A DNA stretch of 64,000 nucleotides from Yoonia sp. (GTDB lineage: Bacteria; Pseudomonadota; Alphaproteobacteria; Rhodobacterales; Rhodobacteraceae). The position numbers were made by a program, and so were the translations under genes. The stretch lies in contig NZ_JACUUJ010000010.1 in NCBI RefSeq assembly GCF_014859355.1, positions 1 through 64,000 on the forward strand, given 5' to 3'. Below, piece after piece: positions 38,906 through 47,585 of this stretch (position 1 is the first letter of the stretch; the number at the start of each line of letters is the position of its first letter). The notes under the pieces are model-generated. The model was not told where the DNA came from. It ran no database searches and worked only from the letters and a program-made list of their open reading frames with translations.

Positions 38906-38933
38906 GGGGCAAGCGGGTTCAACCGCTCGCCCC
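38906..38933 (-). terminator. Terminator of the exported-protein gene at 38949
   Basis: GGGGC-A-AGCGG, loop GTTCAA, CCGCT-C-GCCCC is a 10-pair stem with one mismatch. On the minus strand it is followed directly by the -35 box of the rimP promoter, so the two units are packed with no spare bases. The trailing T-run is weak in this direction and better on the plus strand (GTTTTC). Confidence 0.6.
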
Positions 38934-38948
38934 GTTTTCATCAGGCCA

Positions 38949-39623
38949 TCAAAGACCTAGAAGTCGGTTCAATTCTGCCATGGCGGCGTCTGACAGATCG
39001 TCGCCATTGGTCAACACATCAAGGCTGGCTTGCAGCGCTGTTTCTGCTTCCAGGGCATCTGCCTGCGCCTTTTCATAATCAGCAAATGCGGCCAAGACAG
39101 CAGCATTAAAAGCGTCTTCGTCATAGGCTGGCGTTTCAGCGATTGGCTCTTCTTCGCCTTCAACCACCGGCAGTTCTTCCGGGATTGGAGCAGGGTATTG
39201 TTCTGCCCTTTCTTCGTCGGTCAGCGCCAACAAACTTAAATATTGATCGCCAGCAGCGGTTTCCAATGCAGCAAGTTGAGCATATTCCTGCTGTGCTTGC
39301 TGATAAACATAAAGCTTGCCCGGCATGCTGTTTGACGATGCATTTTCCAGCGCCTTCTGGTTGGCATGCGCCGCGTTCAAACCCTTGAGTTCACTTGCAA
39401 CCTTACCGCGGTCACTGCCGCCGCGCGCTTTTGCGCTATCGCTCCGGGATTTGGCGCTTTTGCTCTTGTCCCGGCTCGAACTACTTTTGCCTTTGCTTTT
39501 GCCGTTACCGCCGGGGGCAGCAAAAGCTTCGCTTGGTGAAACTGAAACGAAAGAGACAGTTGCCACAGACAGCGCCAAGGCAAGAATGCTTGTTCCGGCG
39601 ATTGATTTTTTGAAAAGATCCAT
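38949..39623 (-). CDS. Exported protein of unknown function with Lys/Ser-rich linker
   Basis: A 224-residue protein from ATG 39623, which follows a very strong ribosome site (AAAGGAGG). The signal peptide ends near EAFAAPGG. Residues 37-75 are a Gly/Lys/Ser/Arg-rich, strongly basic and probably disordered segment. The remainder is acidic and Ala/Glu/Gln-rich, predicted helical, with a Pro/Glu patch (PAPIPEELPVVEGEEEP). No family is recognised. A basic linker after a signal peptide could bind the envelope or LPS. It is a single-gene unit. Confidence 0.72.
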   Translation of the reverse strand: MDLFKKSIAGTSILALALSVATVSFVSVSPSEAFAAPGGNGKSKGKSSSSRDKSKSAKSRSDSAKARGGSDRGKVASELKGLNAAHANQKALENASSNSMPGKLYVYQQAQQEYAQLAALETAAGDQYLSLLALTDEERAEQYPAPIPEELPVVEGEEEPIAETPAYDEDAFNAAVLAAFADYEKAQADALEAETALQASLDVLTNGDDLSDAAMAELNRLLGL

Positions 39624-39766
39624 GACGAATCCTCCTTTGGTTCATTCCCACACTGGCTTTGGGTATTCCCTTTACGATGAACTAACGCTGAACAAATCGT
39701 TATTGTCAGAAATGTGGCAATGCCAGGAAAAAGCATTTTATTCTTTTATTAACAAAAGCTTAGCTA

Positions 39767-39801
39767 AAAAACACAAAACGCCCCGCAATTCAGCGGGGCG
39801 T
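39767..39801 (-). terminator. Terminator of the peptide ABC transporter operon
   Basis: ACGCCCCGC (39778-39786), loop AATTCA and GCGGGGCGT (39793-39801) form a perfect 9-pair stem. On the minus strand it is followed by TTTGTGTTTTTT. It lies 22 bases after the binding-protein stop. Confidence 0.88.
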
Positions 39802-39823
39802 CCGGTTGGCAAATTTATGCGCA

Positions 39824-41365
39824 TTAAGCAAGGGACCAGCGTTCCAACATGCGGTTGTTGTCCATCTGGGCCGTGTTCCCGATCACATCTGGCGTTGCGA
39901 TCCGGCTGCCGACGGCCTGCACAAAGTTGGCGAACATCGGGATAATTACGCCGCCATCGTCACGCAGAATTTGCTGCATTTCGTAATACTGTTCGCGGCG
40001 CTTGTCGCTATCCAGTTCAGCGCGGGCCGCATACAGCAATTCCTGAAAGCGGGCATTATCCCACTGGCTGTCGTTCCACGGCACGCCAGCCTCGTAAGCA
40101 GATGAGAACATCCAGTCTTCGGTCGCGCGACCCGTCCAGTAGGATGCGCAGAACGGTTTTTTCAGCCAGACGTTCGACCAATAGCCATCGGCAGGTTCCT
40201 GCACGACATTGATATTGATGCCCGAAGGGGCCGCTGCCGCCTGATAAAGCTGAGCGGCGTCAACCGCGCCTTCAAACGCCGCGTTAGATGCGGACAGGTC
40301 TATATTGATGCTGTCCATACCGGCCTGCTGCAAATAGAACTTTGCCTTGTCAGGATCATAGGCCAACTGTTCCATATCCGCGTTATAATACTGGTTGGCG
40401 GGGCCAATCGGGCTGTCGTTGCCGACCTTGCCGTGACCCAACAGGATCTTATCCACCATTTCCTGACGGTTGATCCCGTATTTCAGTGCGCGGCGCACGT
40501 TGACATCATCAAAAGGTGCGGTTTGCGTCAGCATCGGGAAGGTATAATGCTGGTTGCCCGTCACCTCTTGCAGCCTGACACGGGGGTTTGCGCGCAGCAA
40601 TGCTTCGGCCTTGAAATCAATCCGGTTGATTGCATCGACCTGACCGGTCATCAGCGCGTTCATCCGCGCGGTGTTGTCGTTGATGGCGATCAGTTCCACC
40701 TCTTCAAAGAAGCCGGCGCTGTCGCCTTTATAGTGGCTGGCCACTCGGCGACCGACAAAACGCACGCCCGGGTCAAAGGCCACGGCCTCATACAGACCCG
40801 TGCCGATCCCTTTGGCAATCGCTTCTTCGATCTGACCCGCAGGATACATCAACAGGTGATAATCCGACATCAGATAGGGGAAATCGGCGTTGCCGGCCTC
40901 CAGCGTGAACTGCACCTGATGTTCGGTGATCTTTTTCATCTCGGTGATGGCGGCAACCAGCGGCTGTGCGGCTGATTTCGAACCTTCGGCCACGTGCAAT
41001 TGCAGCGATTCGATCACATCGTCGGCACCAAATGCCTTGCCATTATGGAATGTCACGCCTTGACGCAGGTTGAATGTCCAGGTTTTGGCATCGGCGCTGG
41101 CTTCCCAGCTTTCGGCCAGTTCACCTTGTAGCGATCCATCAGCGGCCACTTCTGTCAGCGCATCAAAGACACCGCCAAGTGCTGCAGCAATCATGAATAC
41201 ATCTGAATGCGTGCGGCCATCCCAGCTGTCAGATGTGTTGGCACCGGACAGACCGGCGGTAAACTTGCCACCACGGGTTTGCGCACGCAGTGGCATACCT
41301 GAAAGCCCCAGAACACCAGCCGCAACACCGGTTTTCAGCAGTCCGCGTCTACTTAGTCCACTCAT
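39824..41365 (-). CDS. Peptide ABC transporter substrate-binding protein (DppA/OppA family)
   Basis: A 513-residue protein from ATG 41365 after GGGAGAG. A twin-arginine signal (SRRGLLKTGVAAG) ends at PLRAQ. The mature protein is an SBP_bac_5 receptor (GELAESWEASADAKTWTFNLRQGVTFHNGK by its key part TFNLRQGVTFHNGKAF, then DDVNVRRALKYGINRQEMVDKI). It captures peptides or related solutes in the periplasm. It is the last gene of the operon pip-dppB-dppC-dppDF-dppA and is followed by a strong terminator. Confidence 0.94.
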   Translation of the reverse strand: MSGLSRRGLLKTGVAAGVLGLSGMPLRAQTRGGKFTAGLSGANTSDSWDGRTHSDVFMIAAALGGVFDALTEVAADGSLQGELAESWEASADAKTWTFNLRQGVTFHNGKAFGADDVIESLQLHVAEGSKSAAQPLVAAITEMKKITEHQVQFTLEAGNADFPYLMSDYHLLMYPAGQIEEAIAKGIGTGLYEAVAFDPGVRFVGRRVASHYKGDSAGFFEEVELIAINDNTARMNALMTGQVDAINRIDFKAEALLRANPRVRLQEVTGNQHYTFPMLTQTAPFDDVNVRRALKYGINRQEMVDKILLGHGKVGNDSPIGPANQYYNADMEQLAYDPDKAKFYLQQAGMDSINIDLSASNAAFEGAVDAAQLYQAAAAPSGININVVQEPADGYWSNVWLKKPFCASYWTGRATEDWMFSSAYEAGVPWNDSQWDNARFQELLYAARAELDSDKRREQYYEMQQILRDDGGVIIPMFANFVQAVGSRIATPDVIGNTAQMDNNRMLERWSLA

Positions 41366-41439
41366 TTTATTACTCTCCCATTTCGATCTTATCAGGGCCT
41401 TTTCGGCCTGTTTGCTGCCCAAAGGGCAGATGATTCGTA

Positions 41440-43086
41440 CTACATCTTATCAAGCGCGGCATCGCCGATGTTATCAACTCCGCGTTCGGCCAGCAGATTG
41501 GTCAGCCAATCAGGGTCCATCTCAGGCACCGACGACAACAGAAGCTCAGTATAGGGGTCATGCGGTGGTTTGAACATGGTATCCTTGGGGCCCTGTTCCA
41601 CCACATGTCCGTCTTTCATCACAACCACCTCGTCCGCGATGGCGCGCACCGTGGCCAGATCATGTGTGATGAACATGTATGTCAGTTTCAAGTCGTCCTG
41701 CAATTTGGCCAAAAGCCGCAAGATGCCTTCGGCGACAAGCTGATCCAGCGCCGATGTGACCTCATCGCAGATGATGAATTTCGGTTCAGCCGCCAGCGCG
41801 CGGGCGATTCCGATCCGCTGTTTCTGCCCCCCCGACAATTCGGACGGCAGGCGGTTGTAATATTCCGACGGTTCCAGTTCGATCTGTTCCAAAAGTTGGT
41901 GCACGCGCTTGCGTTTCGCCGAACCGGTCAAGCCAAGGTAAAAATGCACTGGCCGCGCGATGATCTGACCGATCGACATGCGCGGGTTCAGCGCGGTGTC
42001 GGCCATCTGATAAATCATCTGCACCTGCCGCAACTGGTCCTTGCTGCGCTTGCGATAATCAGGCGGCAGCACCTGTCCATCCAGCAAGATCTGCCCGTCA
42101 CTGGGCGGCAACAGCCCTGTGATACAGCGCGCGGCGGTCGATTTGCCCGACCCGCTTTCGCCCACCACGGCCACTGTGCGCCCTTCGTGCATATCAAAAC
42201 TGATGTCATGCAGCACCGGCACTTTGCCATAGGCGGCATCCACTTTTTGCAAACTGACAACCGGCACAGCCCCTGTGGACACGGACGGTTTCACAGGCCG
42301 CTGAAAACTGCGCACCGCCCACAGTGATTTGGTATATTCCTGCGTCGGGGCCGCAAGCATGGTGCGCGTGTCGGCGGTTTCAACTTCATCCCCGCGCAAC
42401 AGCACTTTGATCCTGTCGGCCATCTGCGCCACGACCGCCAGATCATGCGTGATATAAATCGCCGCCGTGTTGAACTGTTCAACAATATCACGAATCGCGG
42501 CCAACACCTCGATCTGGGTGGTCACATCCAGCGCGGTTGTCGGTTCATCAAAGATAATCAGATCAGGCCGACACGACATCGCCATTGCGGTCATGGCCCG
42601 CTGCAACTGCCCGCCCGACACTTGATGGGGGTAACGAAAGCCAATGCTTTCAGGGTCAGGCAAGCGCAGCTTGGCATAAAGTTCGATCCCGTCCGCCATG
42701 CTTTCGGCGCGGGACATCACATGATGCTGCACCGGGCCTTCGACGTGCTGGTCGATCAGTTTATGCGCGGGGTTGAAACTGGCCGCTGCTGATTGCGCCA
42801 CATAGGCGATACGCTTGCCCAACAGGCCGCGTTTGACTGCGGCAGAAGCCGTCAACAGATCAATCCCGTCAAATTCCACCGAACCGCCGCTGATGCGCAC
42901 CCCGTCGCGGGTATAACCCATCGCCGCCAGCCCCAGCGTTGATTTGCCCGCGCCGGATTCACCGATCAGACCCAGCACCTCGCCTTTGGCAAGGGTCAGA
43001 TCGACGCCGTTGATGATTGGTGTCCACACCTCGTCACTGCGGCCTTCCAGTTTGACACCGCGCATTTTCAACAGCGTTTCGGTCAT
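41440..43086 (-). CDS. Fused peptide ABC transporter ATPase (DppD-DppF type)
   Basis: A 548-residue protein carrying two ATPase domains in one chain. The first has GESGAGKST, SGGQLQR and LIIFDEPTTALD. The second begins near residue 275 with GESGSGKST, LSGGQKQR and FIICDEVTSALD. In the second the Walker B glutamate lies in CDEVTS, so both sites look competent. It energises the two permeases encoded upstream, with an ATGA overlap to dppC. The fused form replaces the separate dppD and dppF genes. Confidence 0.95.
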   Translation of the reverse strand: MTETLLKMRGVKLEGRSDEVWTPIINGVDLTLAKGEVLGLIGESGAGKSTLGLAAMGYTRDGVRISGGSVEFDGIDLLTASAAVKRGLLGKRIAYVAQSAAASFNPAHKLIDQHVEGPVQHHVMSRAESMADGIELYAKLRLPDPESIGFRYPHQVSGGQLQRAMTAMAMSCRPDLIIFDEPTTALDVTTQIEVLAAIRDIVEQFNTAAIYITHDLAVVAQMADRIKVLLRGDEVETADTRTMLAAPTQEYTKSLWAVRSFQRPVKPSVSTGAVPVVSLQKVDAAYGKVPVLHDISFDMHEGRTVAVVGESGSGKSTAARCITGLLPPSDGQILLDGQVLPPDYRKRSKDQLRQVQMIYQMADTALNPRMSIGQIIARPVHFYLGLTGSAKRKRVHQLLEQIELEPSEYYNRLPSELSGGQKQRIGIARALAAEPKFIICDEVTSALDQLVAEGILRLLAKLQDDLKLTYMFITHDLATVRAIADEVVVMKDGHVVEQGPKDTMFKPPHDPYTELLLSSVPEMDPDWLTNLLAERGVDNIGDAALDKM

Positions 43087-44279
43087 TCTTTCAGCCCCGA
43101 TGATCGTTGCAACATCCAGTCCACCACGAAATTCACCGCCACGGTCAGCATTGCAATGGCCCCCGCCGCCAGCAGGGGGGCTGTGGCCGCCAGTGGGGCG
43201 AATTGGGCGTAATTCACAAAACTGCCCAGATCACGCACCATCGTGCCCCAATCGGCCAGCGGCGGCTGGATACCGACACCAAGGAATGACAGCGCCGCGA
43301 TGGTCAGGAACACAAAACAAAACCGCAGGCCAAATTCAGCCAGCAGTGGGGCCGTCGCATTGGGCAGGATTTCCTTGAACACCAGATAACCCATCCCCTC
43401 ACCGCGCAGCTTGGCCGCCTCGATATAGTCCATGACCACGATATTCTGACCCACAGCGCGGGCCAGTCGGAACACGCGGGTGCTGTCGATCACCGCGATG
43501 ATCAGCACCATGAAAACCGTCAGCGGAATGCCCACGCGCGGCGCCCAGACGCTGGCAATCGTCATCAGCAGCAACGCGAAAATCAACGACGGGATCGCCA
43601 TCAGCACATCCACCGCACGCGATAGCACCTGATCCAGCCAGCCACCCAGCGTTGCGGCCAGAAACCCGAACGTGCCACCAAGGAAAAACGCAAGCAACGT
43701 CGTGGCAAAGGCAATGCCAACGGTGTTCTGCGCGCCATAGATTAGACGTGACAGGATATCGCGCCCGATCTGGTCGGTGCCGAATGGAAACGCCGGATCA
43801 CCGCCCAGCGCCGGATCACCCCCCGGCACGATATTCGCGGCAACGCCCGGAATAATCTGTTCCTGCCCGTAAGGGGCCAGCCATGGCGCAAAGATCGCAA
43901 CGAAGGCGTAGATCAGGATCATCAGAATACCGAAGGCAGCCGTCAGCGGCATGGCGCGGAACATCTTGCGGCTCCACGCTGTGCCGATGCTGCGGCCAGC
44001 CAGTCGGAACAGCCAGGCGACGGTGGCGCAGATAATGAACCCTTCGACGGCGATGCGCAGGAAAAAGAACTTGTTCGCCACCAGCGGATCGGCACTGTGC
44101 CCCTGCACATAAGCCCAAACCAGCCAGACCAGCGCGACAACCGCCAAGATATACCCATACGCCACGCCAAAAGGCATATCGCGGAAATAGGGCGCCTGCC
44201 GCGTTGCGGCCTGCCCCGCAAATCGGAACCCCCACGCCACGGCGGCAATCACAATCAGACCAACGGCAAACCAGATCAT
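43083..44279 (-). CDS. Peptide ABC transporter permease (DppC type) with long N-terminal extension
   Basis: A 398-residue protein, about 100 residues longer than usual for DppC. The first 120 residues add three membrane helices (IWFAVGLIVIAAVAW, VAYGYILAVVALVWLVW, FLRIAVEGFIICATVAW). The canonical part then starts (MPLTAAFGILMILIYAFVAIFAPWLAPYG) and contains PFGTDQIGRDILSRLIYGAQ and the EAA loop (EAAKLRGEGMGYLVFKEILPNA). The extension's function is not known to me. ATGA overlaps on both sides. Confidence 0.93.
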   Translation of the reverse strand: MIWFAVGLIVIAAVAWGFRFAGQAATRQAPYFRDMPFGVAYGYILAVVALVWLVWAYVQGHSADPLVANKFFFLRIAVEGFIICATVAWLFRLAGRSIGTAWSRKMFRAMPLTAAFGILMILIYAFVAIFAPWLAPYGQEQIIPGVAANIVPGGDPALGGDPAFPFGTDQIGRDILSRLIYGAQNTVGIAFATTLLAFFLGGTFGFLAATLGGWLDQVLSRAVDVLMAIPSLIFALLLMTIASVWAPRVGIPLTVFMVLIIAVIDSTRVFRLARAVGQNIVVMDYIEAAKLRGEGMGYLVFKEILPNATAPLLAEFGLRFCFVFLTIAALSFLGVGIQPPLADWGTMVRDLGSFVNYAQFAPLAATAPLLAAGAIAMLTVAVNFVVDWMLQRSSGLKE

Positions 44280-45268
44280 TTCGGATGCCTCATGCGCGGA
44301 TTGGACAGGATCGACATGATATCCGCCGTCAGGTTCAGCAGGATATAGGCTGCGGCAAAGATCAGGCAGCAGGCCTGCACGACGGGAATATCGCGGATTT
44401 TCACGCTATCGACGAACAACTGCCCGATGCCGGGATAAACAAACACCACCTCGACCACGACAACGCCGGTGATCAGATAGGCAAGGTTTATCGCAATGAC
44501 ATTGATGATCGGGGCCAGCGCATTTGGCAGCGCATGGCGCACAATTACCCGCATCGGCGACAGCCCCTTGAGACGCGCCATTTCAATATAAGGTGACGCC
44601 AAGAGATTGATGATCGCGGCACGGGTCATCCGCATCATATGCGCCGTGACCACCAGCGTCAGCACCAACGCGGGCAGCATGGATTTCTCCAACCGCTCGC
44701 TAAAGGCCATGCCTGAATAAATGTTCGACAGCGACGGAAAGATCGGGTTCAGCACTGCCAGAAACAGGATCAGGATATAAGCAAGGAAAAACTCGGGGCT
44801 GGAAATCGACGTCAGCGTAAAAATATTTGCCGCACGGTCGAACACCGAATTGCGGTAAAGCGCGGCCAGAACACCAAGGATAATGGCAAAAGGCACGGCA
44901 ATGACTGCTGTCACCGCAGCAAGGAACATGGTGTTTGCGAAACGTGGTGCGATCTGTGCGGCAACGGTCGTTGCCCCTGATGTGGTGCCGGTAAAACTGG
45001 CGAAATTGGCCTGCGCGAAACTGGTGCCCAGATCGCCTTGCACGACACCACCCAACCAGTCGAAATAACGGGTGATCAACGGCTGATCAAGACCCAGATC
45101 ACGACGGATGGATGCCACAGCCTCGGGCGTGGCGCCCTGGCCCAGGATAGATTCCGCAAAATCCCCAGGCAAGAGGTTCACAGCCCCAAAAATCACCACC
45201 GATACGATCAGCAATGTCAAAATGCCCAATGCAAGGCGCTGCAATATAATTTTCAGGACACTGCCCAA
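44276..45268 (-). CDS. Peptide ABC transporter permease (DppB type)
   Basis: A 330-residue membrane protein with six helices, FGAVNLLPGDFAESILGQGAT in the N-terminal part and the EAA-type loop YIEMARLKGLSPMRVIVRHALPNA (key residues EMARLKGLS). No ATG fits the family N-terminus (LGSVLKIILQRLALG); TTG at 45268 after AGGGA is the best start. A longer frame to 45490 overlaps the iminopeptidase gene and has no membrane signature. Confidence 0.9.
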   Translation of the reverse strand: MGSVLKIILQRLALGILTLLIVSVVIFGAVNLLPGDFAESILGQGATPEAVASIRRDLGLDQPLITRYFDWLGGVVQGDLGTSFAQANFASFTGTTSGATTVAAQIAPRFANTMFLAAVTAVIAVPFAIILGVLAALYRNSVFDRAANIFTLTSISSPEFFLAYILILFLAVLNPIFPSLSNIYSGMAFSERLEKSMLPALVLTLVVTAHMMRMTRAAIINLLASPYIEMARLKGLSPMRVIVRHALPNALAPIINVIAINLAYLITGVVVVEVVFVYPGIGQLFVDSVKIRDIPVVQACCLIFAAAYILLNLTADIMSILSNPRMRHPK

Positions 45269-45327
45269 AACAATATTTTCCCTGTTCTTTGGCCAGTAGA
45301 TTAGCCACAGAGCCGCAACTGTAAAGC

Positions 45328-46323
45328 CTAAAGCCCAAGTACGCCCCTTTGGGACCCGATCGCATCCATTGTATGAACCAGTTCGGCGCTGATGCCCGGT
45401 TCTGACAACGCATGCCCTGCGCGGCCAATCATGGTCAGCCGCGCCTTGGGCCACATCTGCGCCAATGTGTGTGCCGAAACAGGCGGGCATATCATGTCAT
45501 AGCGGCCCTGCACGATCACGCCGGGAATATTTGCAAGCTTTGCCATCTGCGCAGGATGCAGGATCTGCTGATCCTCGGTCAGAAAGCCGCCATTGTGGAA
45601 ATAGTGGTTTTCCAGCCGGGCGAAGGCGCGCGCATAATCCGCAGGGCTTTCGCCTGTCATGCCGTCACTGTCGATGGATGCCAACGCATTTTCCCATGAC
45701 GCCCAAGCGCGGGCATAACGTGTTTCCAGCGGAATATCCCCTGAAAACAGCCGCCGATGATAGGCCCCGATGAAATCATCTTGTTCATCCGACGGGATAA
45801 GTTCTGCGAATTTCTGCCACAGATCAGGCCAGAATTTGCCCGCACCGCCGCCATAGAACCAAGCCAGTTCCGGCTGCGTCATCAAAAATACACCCCGTAG
45901 GGTCAGCGCCGCCGCCCGATCAGGATGTGCCTGCGCATAAATCAGCGCCAGCGTTGCGCCCCAACTGCCGCCAAAGACGATCCAGCGGTCAATGCCCAGT
46001 GTTGCGCGGATCAGTTCGATATCGGCCACCAGATGCCACGTGGTATTCGCCACAACACTTGCATGGGGGCGTGACCGGCCACAGCCGCGCTGATCGAACA
46101 GGATAATCCGGTAAACATGCGGGTTGAAATAGCGCCGCATCGCCGGGCTGCATCCACCACCGGGGCCGCCGTGCAGCACCACGACAGGGATTCCATTAGG
46201 GTTGCCGCATTGTTCAACGTAGATGCGGTGCCCGTCGCCCACATCCAGCATCCGCTGATCAAACGGATCAATCGGTTGATAAAGATGCGCGCCTGGGCGC
46301 TTTTGTCCTACGACTTTGTCCAT
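45328..46323 (-). CDS. pip: Proline iminopeptidase
   Basis: A 331-residue alpha/beta hydrolase that removes N-terminal proline from peptides. It has the oxyanion-hole motif HGGPGGG (residues 51-57), DQRGCGRSRPH, the nucleophile S120 in GGSWGATLAL, and the acid and histidine in GRYDMICPP and AGHALSE. ATG 46323 follows GAGTGAG. It heads the peptide importer operon, so imported proline-containing peptides are probably cleaved by it in the cytoplasm. Divergent from ubiG. Confidence 0.95.
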   Translation of the reverse strand: MDKVVGQKRPGAHLYQPIDPFDQRMLDVGDGHRIYVEQCGNPNGIPVVVLHGGPGGGCSPAMRRYFNPHVYRIILFDQRGCGRSRPHASVVANTTWHLVADIELIRATLGIDRWIVFGGSWGATLALIYAQAHPDRAAALTLRGVFLMTQPELAWFYGGGAGKFWPDLWQKFAELIPSDEQDDFIGAYHRRLFSGDIPLETRYARAWASWENALASIDSDGMTGESPADYARAFARLENHYFHNGGFLTEDQQILHPAQMAKLANIPGVIVQGRYDMICPPVSAHTLAQMWPKARLTMIGRAGHALSEPGISAELVHTMDAIGSQRGVLGL

Positions 46324-46385
46324 ACTCACTCTATATCGCGTCTTGAAACGACTGACCATAATACAGCAGCAACCGGAGCCAACAA

Positions 46386-47138
46386 ATGTCCGCGACCGCC
46401 ACCAACACCGTCGATCCATCCGAGATTTCGAAATTCGAAGCGATGGCTGCCGAGTGGTGGGACCCCAACGGCAAGTTCAAGCCGTTGCACATGATGAACC
46501 CGGTCCGGCTGGATTACATTACCAACCAGATCGCCGCCGAATTCGGGCGCGATGTGTCCCAGCCGGAACCGTTCAAAGGGCTGCGTATCCTTGATATAGG
46601 ATGCGGCGGCGGGCTGCTGTGTGAACCGATGGCGCGCTTGGGGGCCACGGTGGTGGGGGCCGATGCGGCCGAACGCAATATCCCCGTCGCACAGGTCCAT
46701 GCCGAACAATCCGGGCTGGATATCGACTATCGCCACACCACGGCCGAAGCATTGGCCGCGGCAGGCGAACAGTTTGACATCGTACTGAATATGGAAGTGG
46801 TGGAACATGTTGCCGACCCGCTTGGCTATTTGACGGCCTGCCAGCAGTTGCTGAAACCCGGCGGGTTGCACTTGTGTTCAACGATCAACCGCAACCCAAA
46901 ATCCTTTGCGATGGCGATTGTGGGCGCAGAATGGGTCATGCGCTGGCTGCCCAAAGGCACGCATGAATGGAACAAGTTCATCACCCCTGACGAATTGTTT
47001 GACCTGCTAACCAAGGCACGGCTGACGCCGGTAGATCGCAAGGGGTATGTGTTCAACTTTGCGCGGTTCACATGGTCGATTTCCGACCGGGATCTGTCCG
47101 TCAACTATGTCACGGCGGCGACCAAGCCAGCGGCCTGA
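46386..47138 (+). CDS. ubiG: Ubiquinone biosynthesis O-methyltransferase UbiG
   Basis: A 250-residue SAM-dependent enzyme that performs both O-methylations of ubiquinone synthesis. The motifs are [21 protein letters not shown], the SAM loop [18 protein letters not shown] (key part GCGGGLL), EVVEHV and LFLSTINR-like [12 protein letters not shown]. The start follows CGGAG. The stop lies three bases from the convergent marR-type stop (TGA-NNN-TCA). Confidence 0.97.
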   Translation: MSATATNTVDPSEISKFEAMAAEWWDPNGKFKPLHMMNPVRLDYITNQIAAEFGRDVSQPEPFKGLRILDIGCGGGLLCEPMARLGATVVGADAAERNIPVAQVHAEQSGLDIDYRHTTAEALAAAGEQFDIVLNMEVVEHVADPLGYLTACQQLLKPGGLHLCSTINRNPKSFAMAIVGAEWVMRWLPKGTHEWNKFITPDELFDLLTKARLTPVDRKGYVFNFARFTWSISDRDLSVNYVTAATKPAA

Positions 47139-47141
47139 AAA

Positions 47142-47585
47142 TCAATCAAGCTGGCTCAGTTTCAGGCGCATTTCACGTAAGACAGGTAATGCGATGCGCA
47201 CCTTGTCTTCACCCACCTTTGCCACAACATCGGCGATCACGGGCGCGATGGCAGCAAGGGCTGCATCGCGCGCGGATTGACCAGAGGGGCTGATTGCCAC
47301 CATCTTGCGACGGGCATCATCCCAGTCAGGGCGGATATGCACCCAGCCAGCCCATTCAAGTTTATGCAACGTATTTGTCATGGCCCCGCGCGTGACATGA
47401 AATGTCTTGGCCAACTGCGCGGGCGACCGTTCCGAACCGGTATGGGCCAAGTGGTTCAACACAGAAAAATGCGACAGTTCCATCCCCCTGGGCAATACGC
47501 GCGCCATACTGGCACGGGCAAGCTGATCTACTGCCAGTATTTCACTGAACAGTGTCACAACAAGATGGTTCGACGAATCAGGCAT
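47142..47585 (-). CDS. MarR family transcriptional regulator
   Basis: A 147-residue winged-helix protein starting at ATG 47585, which overlaps the upstream stop (TGATG). LSHFSVLNHLAHTGSERSPAQLAKTF is the helix-turn-helix region, followed by MTNTLHKLEWAGWVHIRPDWDDARRKMVAISPSG (recognition helix and wing; key part TNTLHKLEWAGWV). It likely responds to phenolic or oxidative signals. The target is unknown, but it is co-transcribed with comF-grxC-nit, so it may control them. Confidence 0.92.
   Translation of the reverse strand: MPDSSNHLVVTLFSEILAVDQLARASMARVLPRGMELSHFSVLNHLAHTGSERSPAQLAKTFHVTRGAMTNTLHKLEWAGWVHIRPDWDDARRKMVAISPSGQSARDAALAAIAPVIADVVAKVGEDKVRIALPVLREMRLKLSQLD

Noticed and set aside
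38906-38933. GGTTCAA resembling a tRNA T-loop
   Set aside because: The flanks form a simple hairpin with no acceptor, D or anticodon arms; a terminator explains it.
45269-45490. Longer N-terminus for the DppB-type permease
   Set aside because: It overlaps the iminopeptidase gene in another frame and lacks any conserved residue; TTG 45268 fits the family start.
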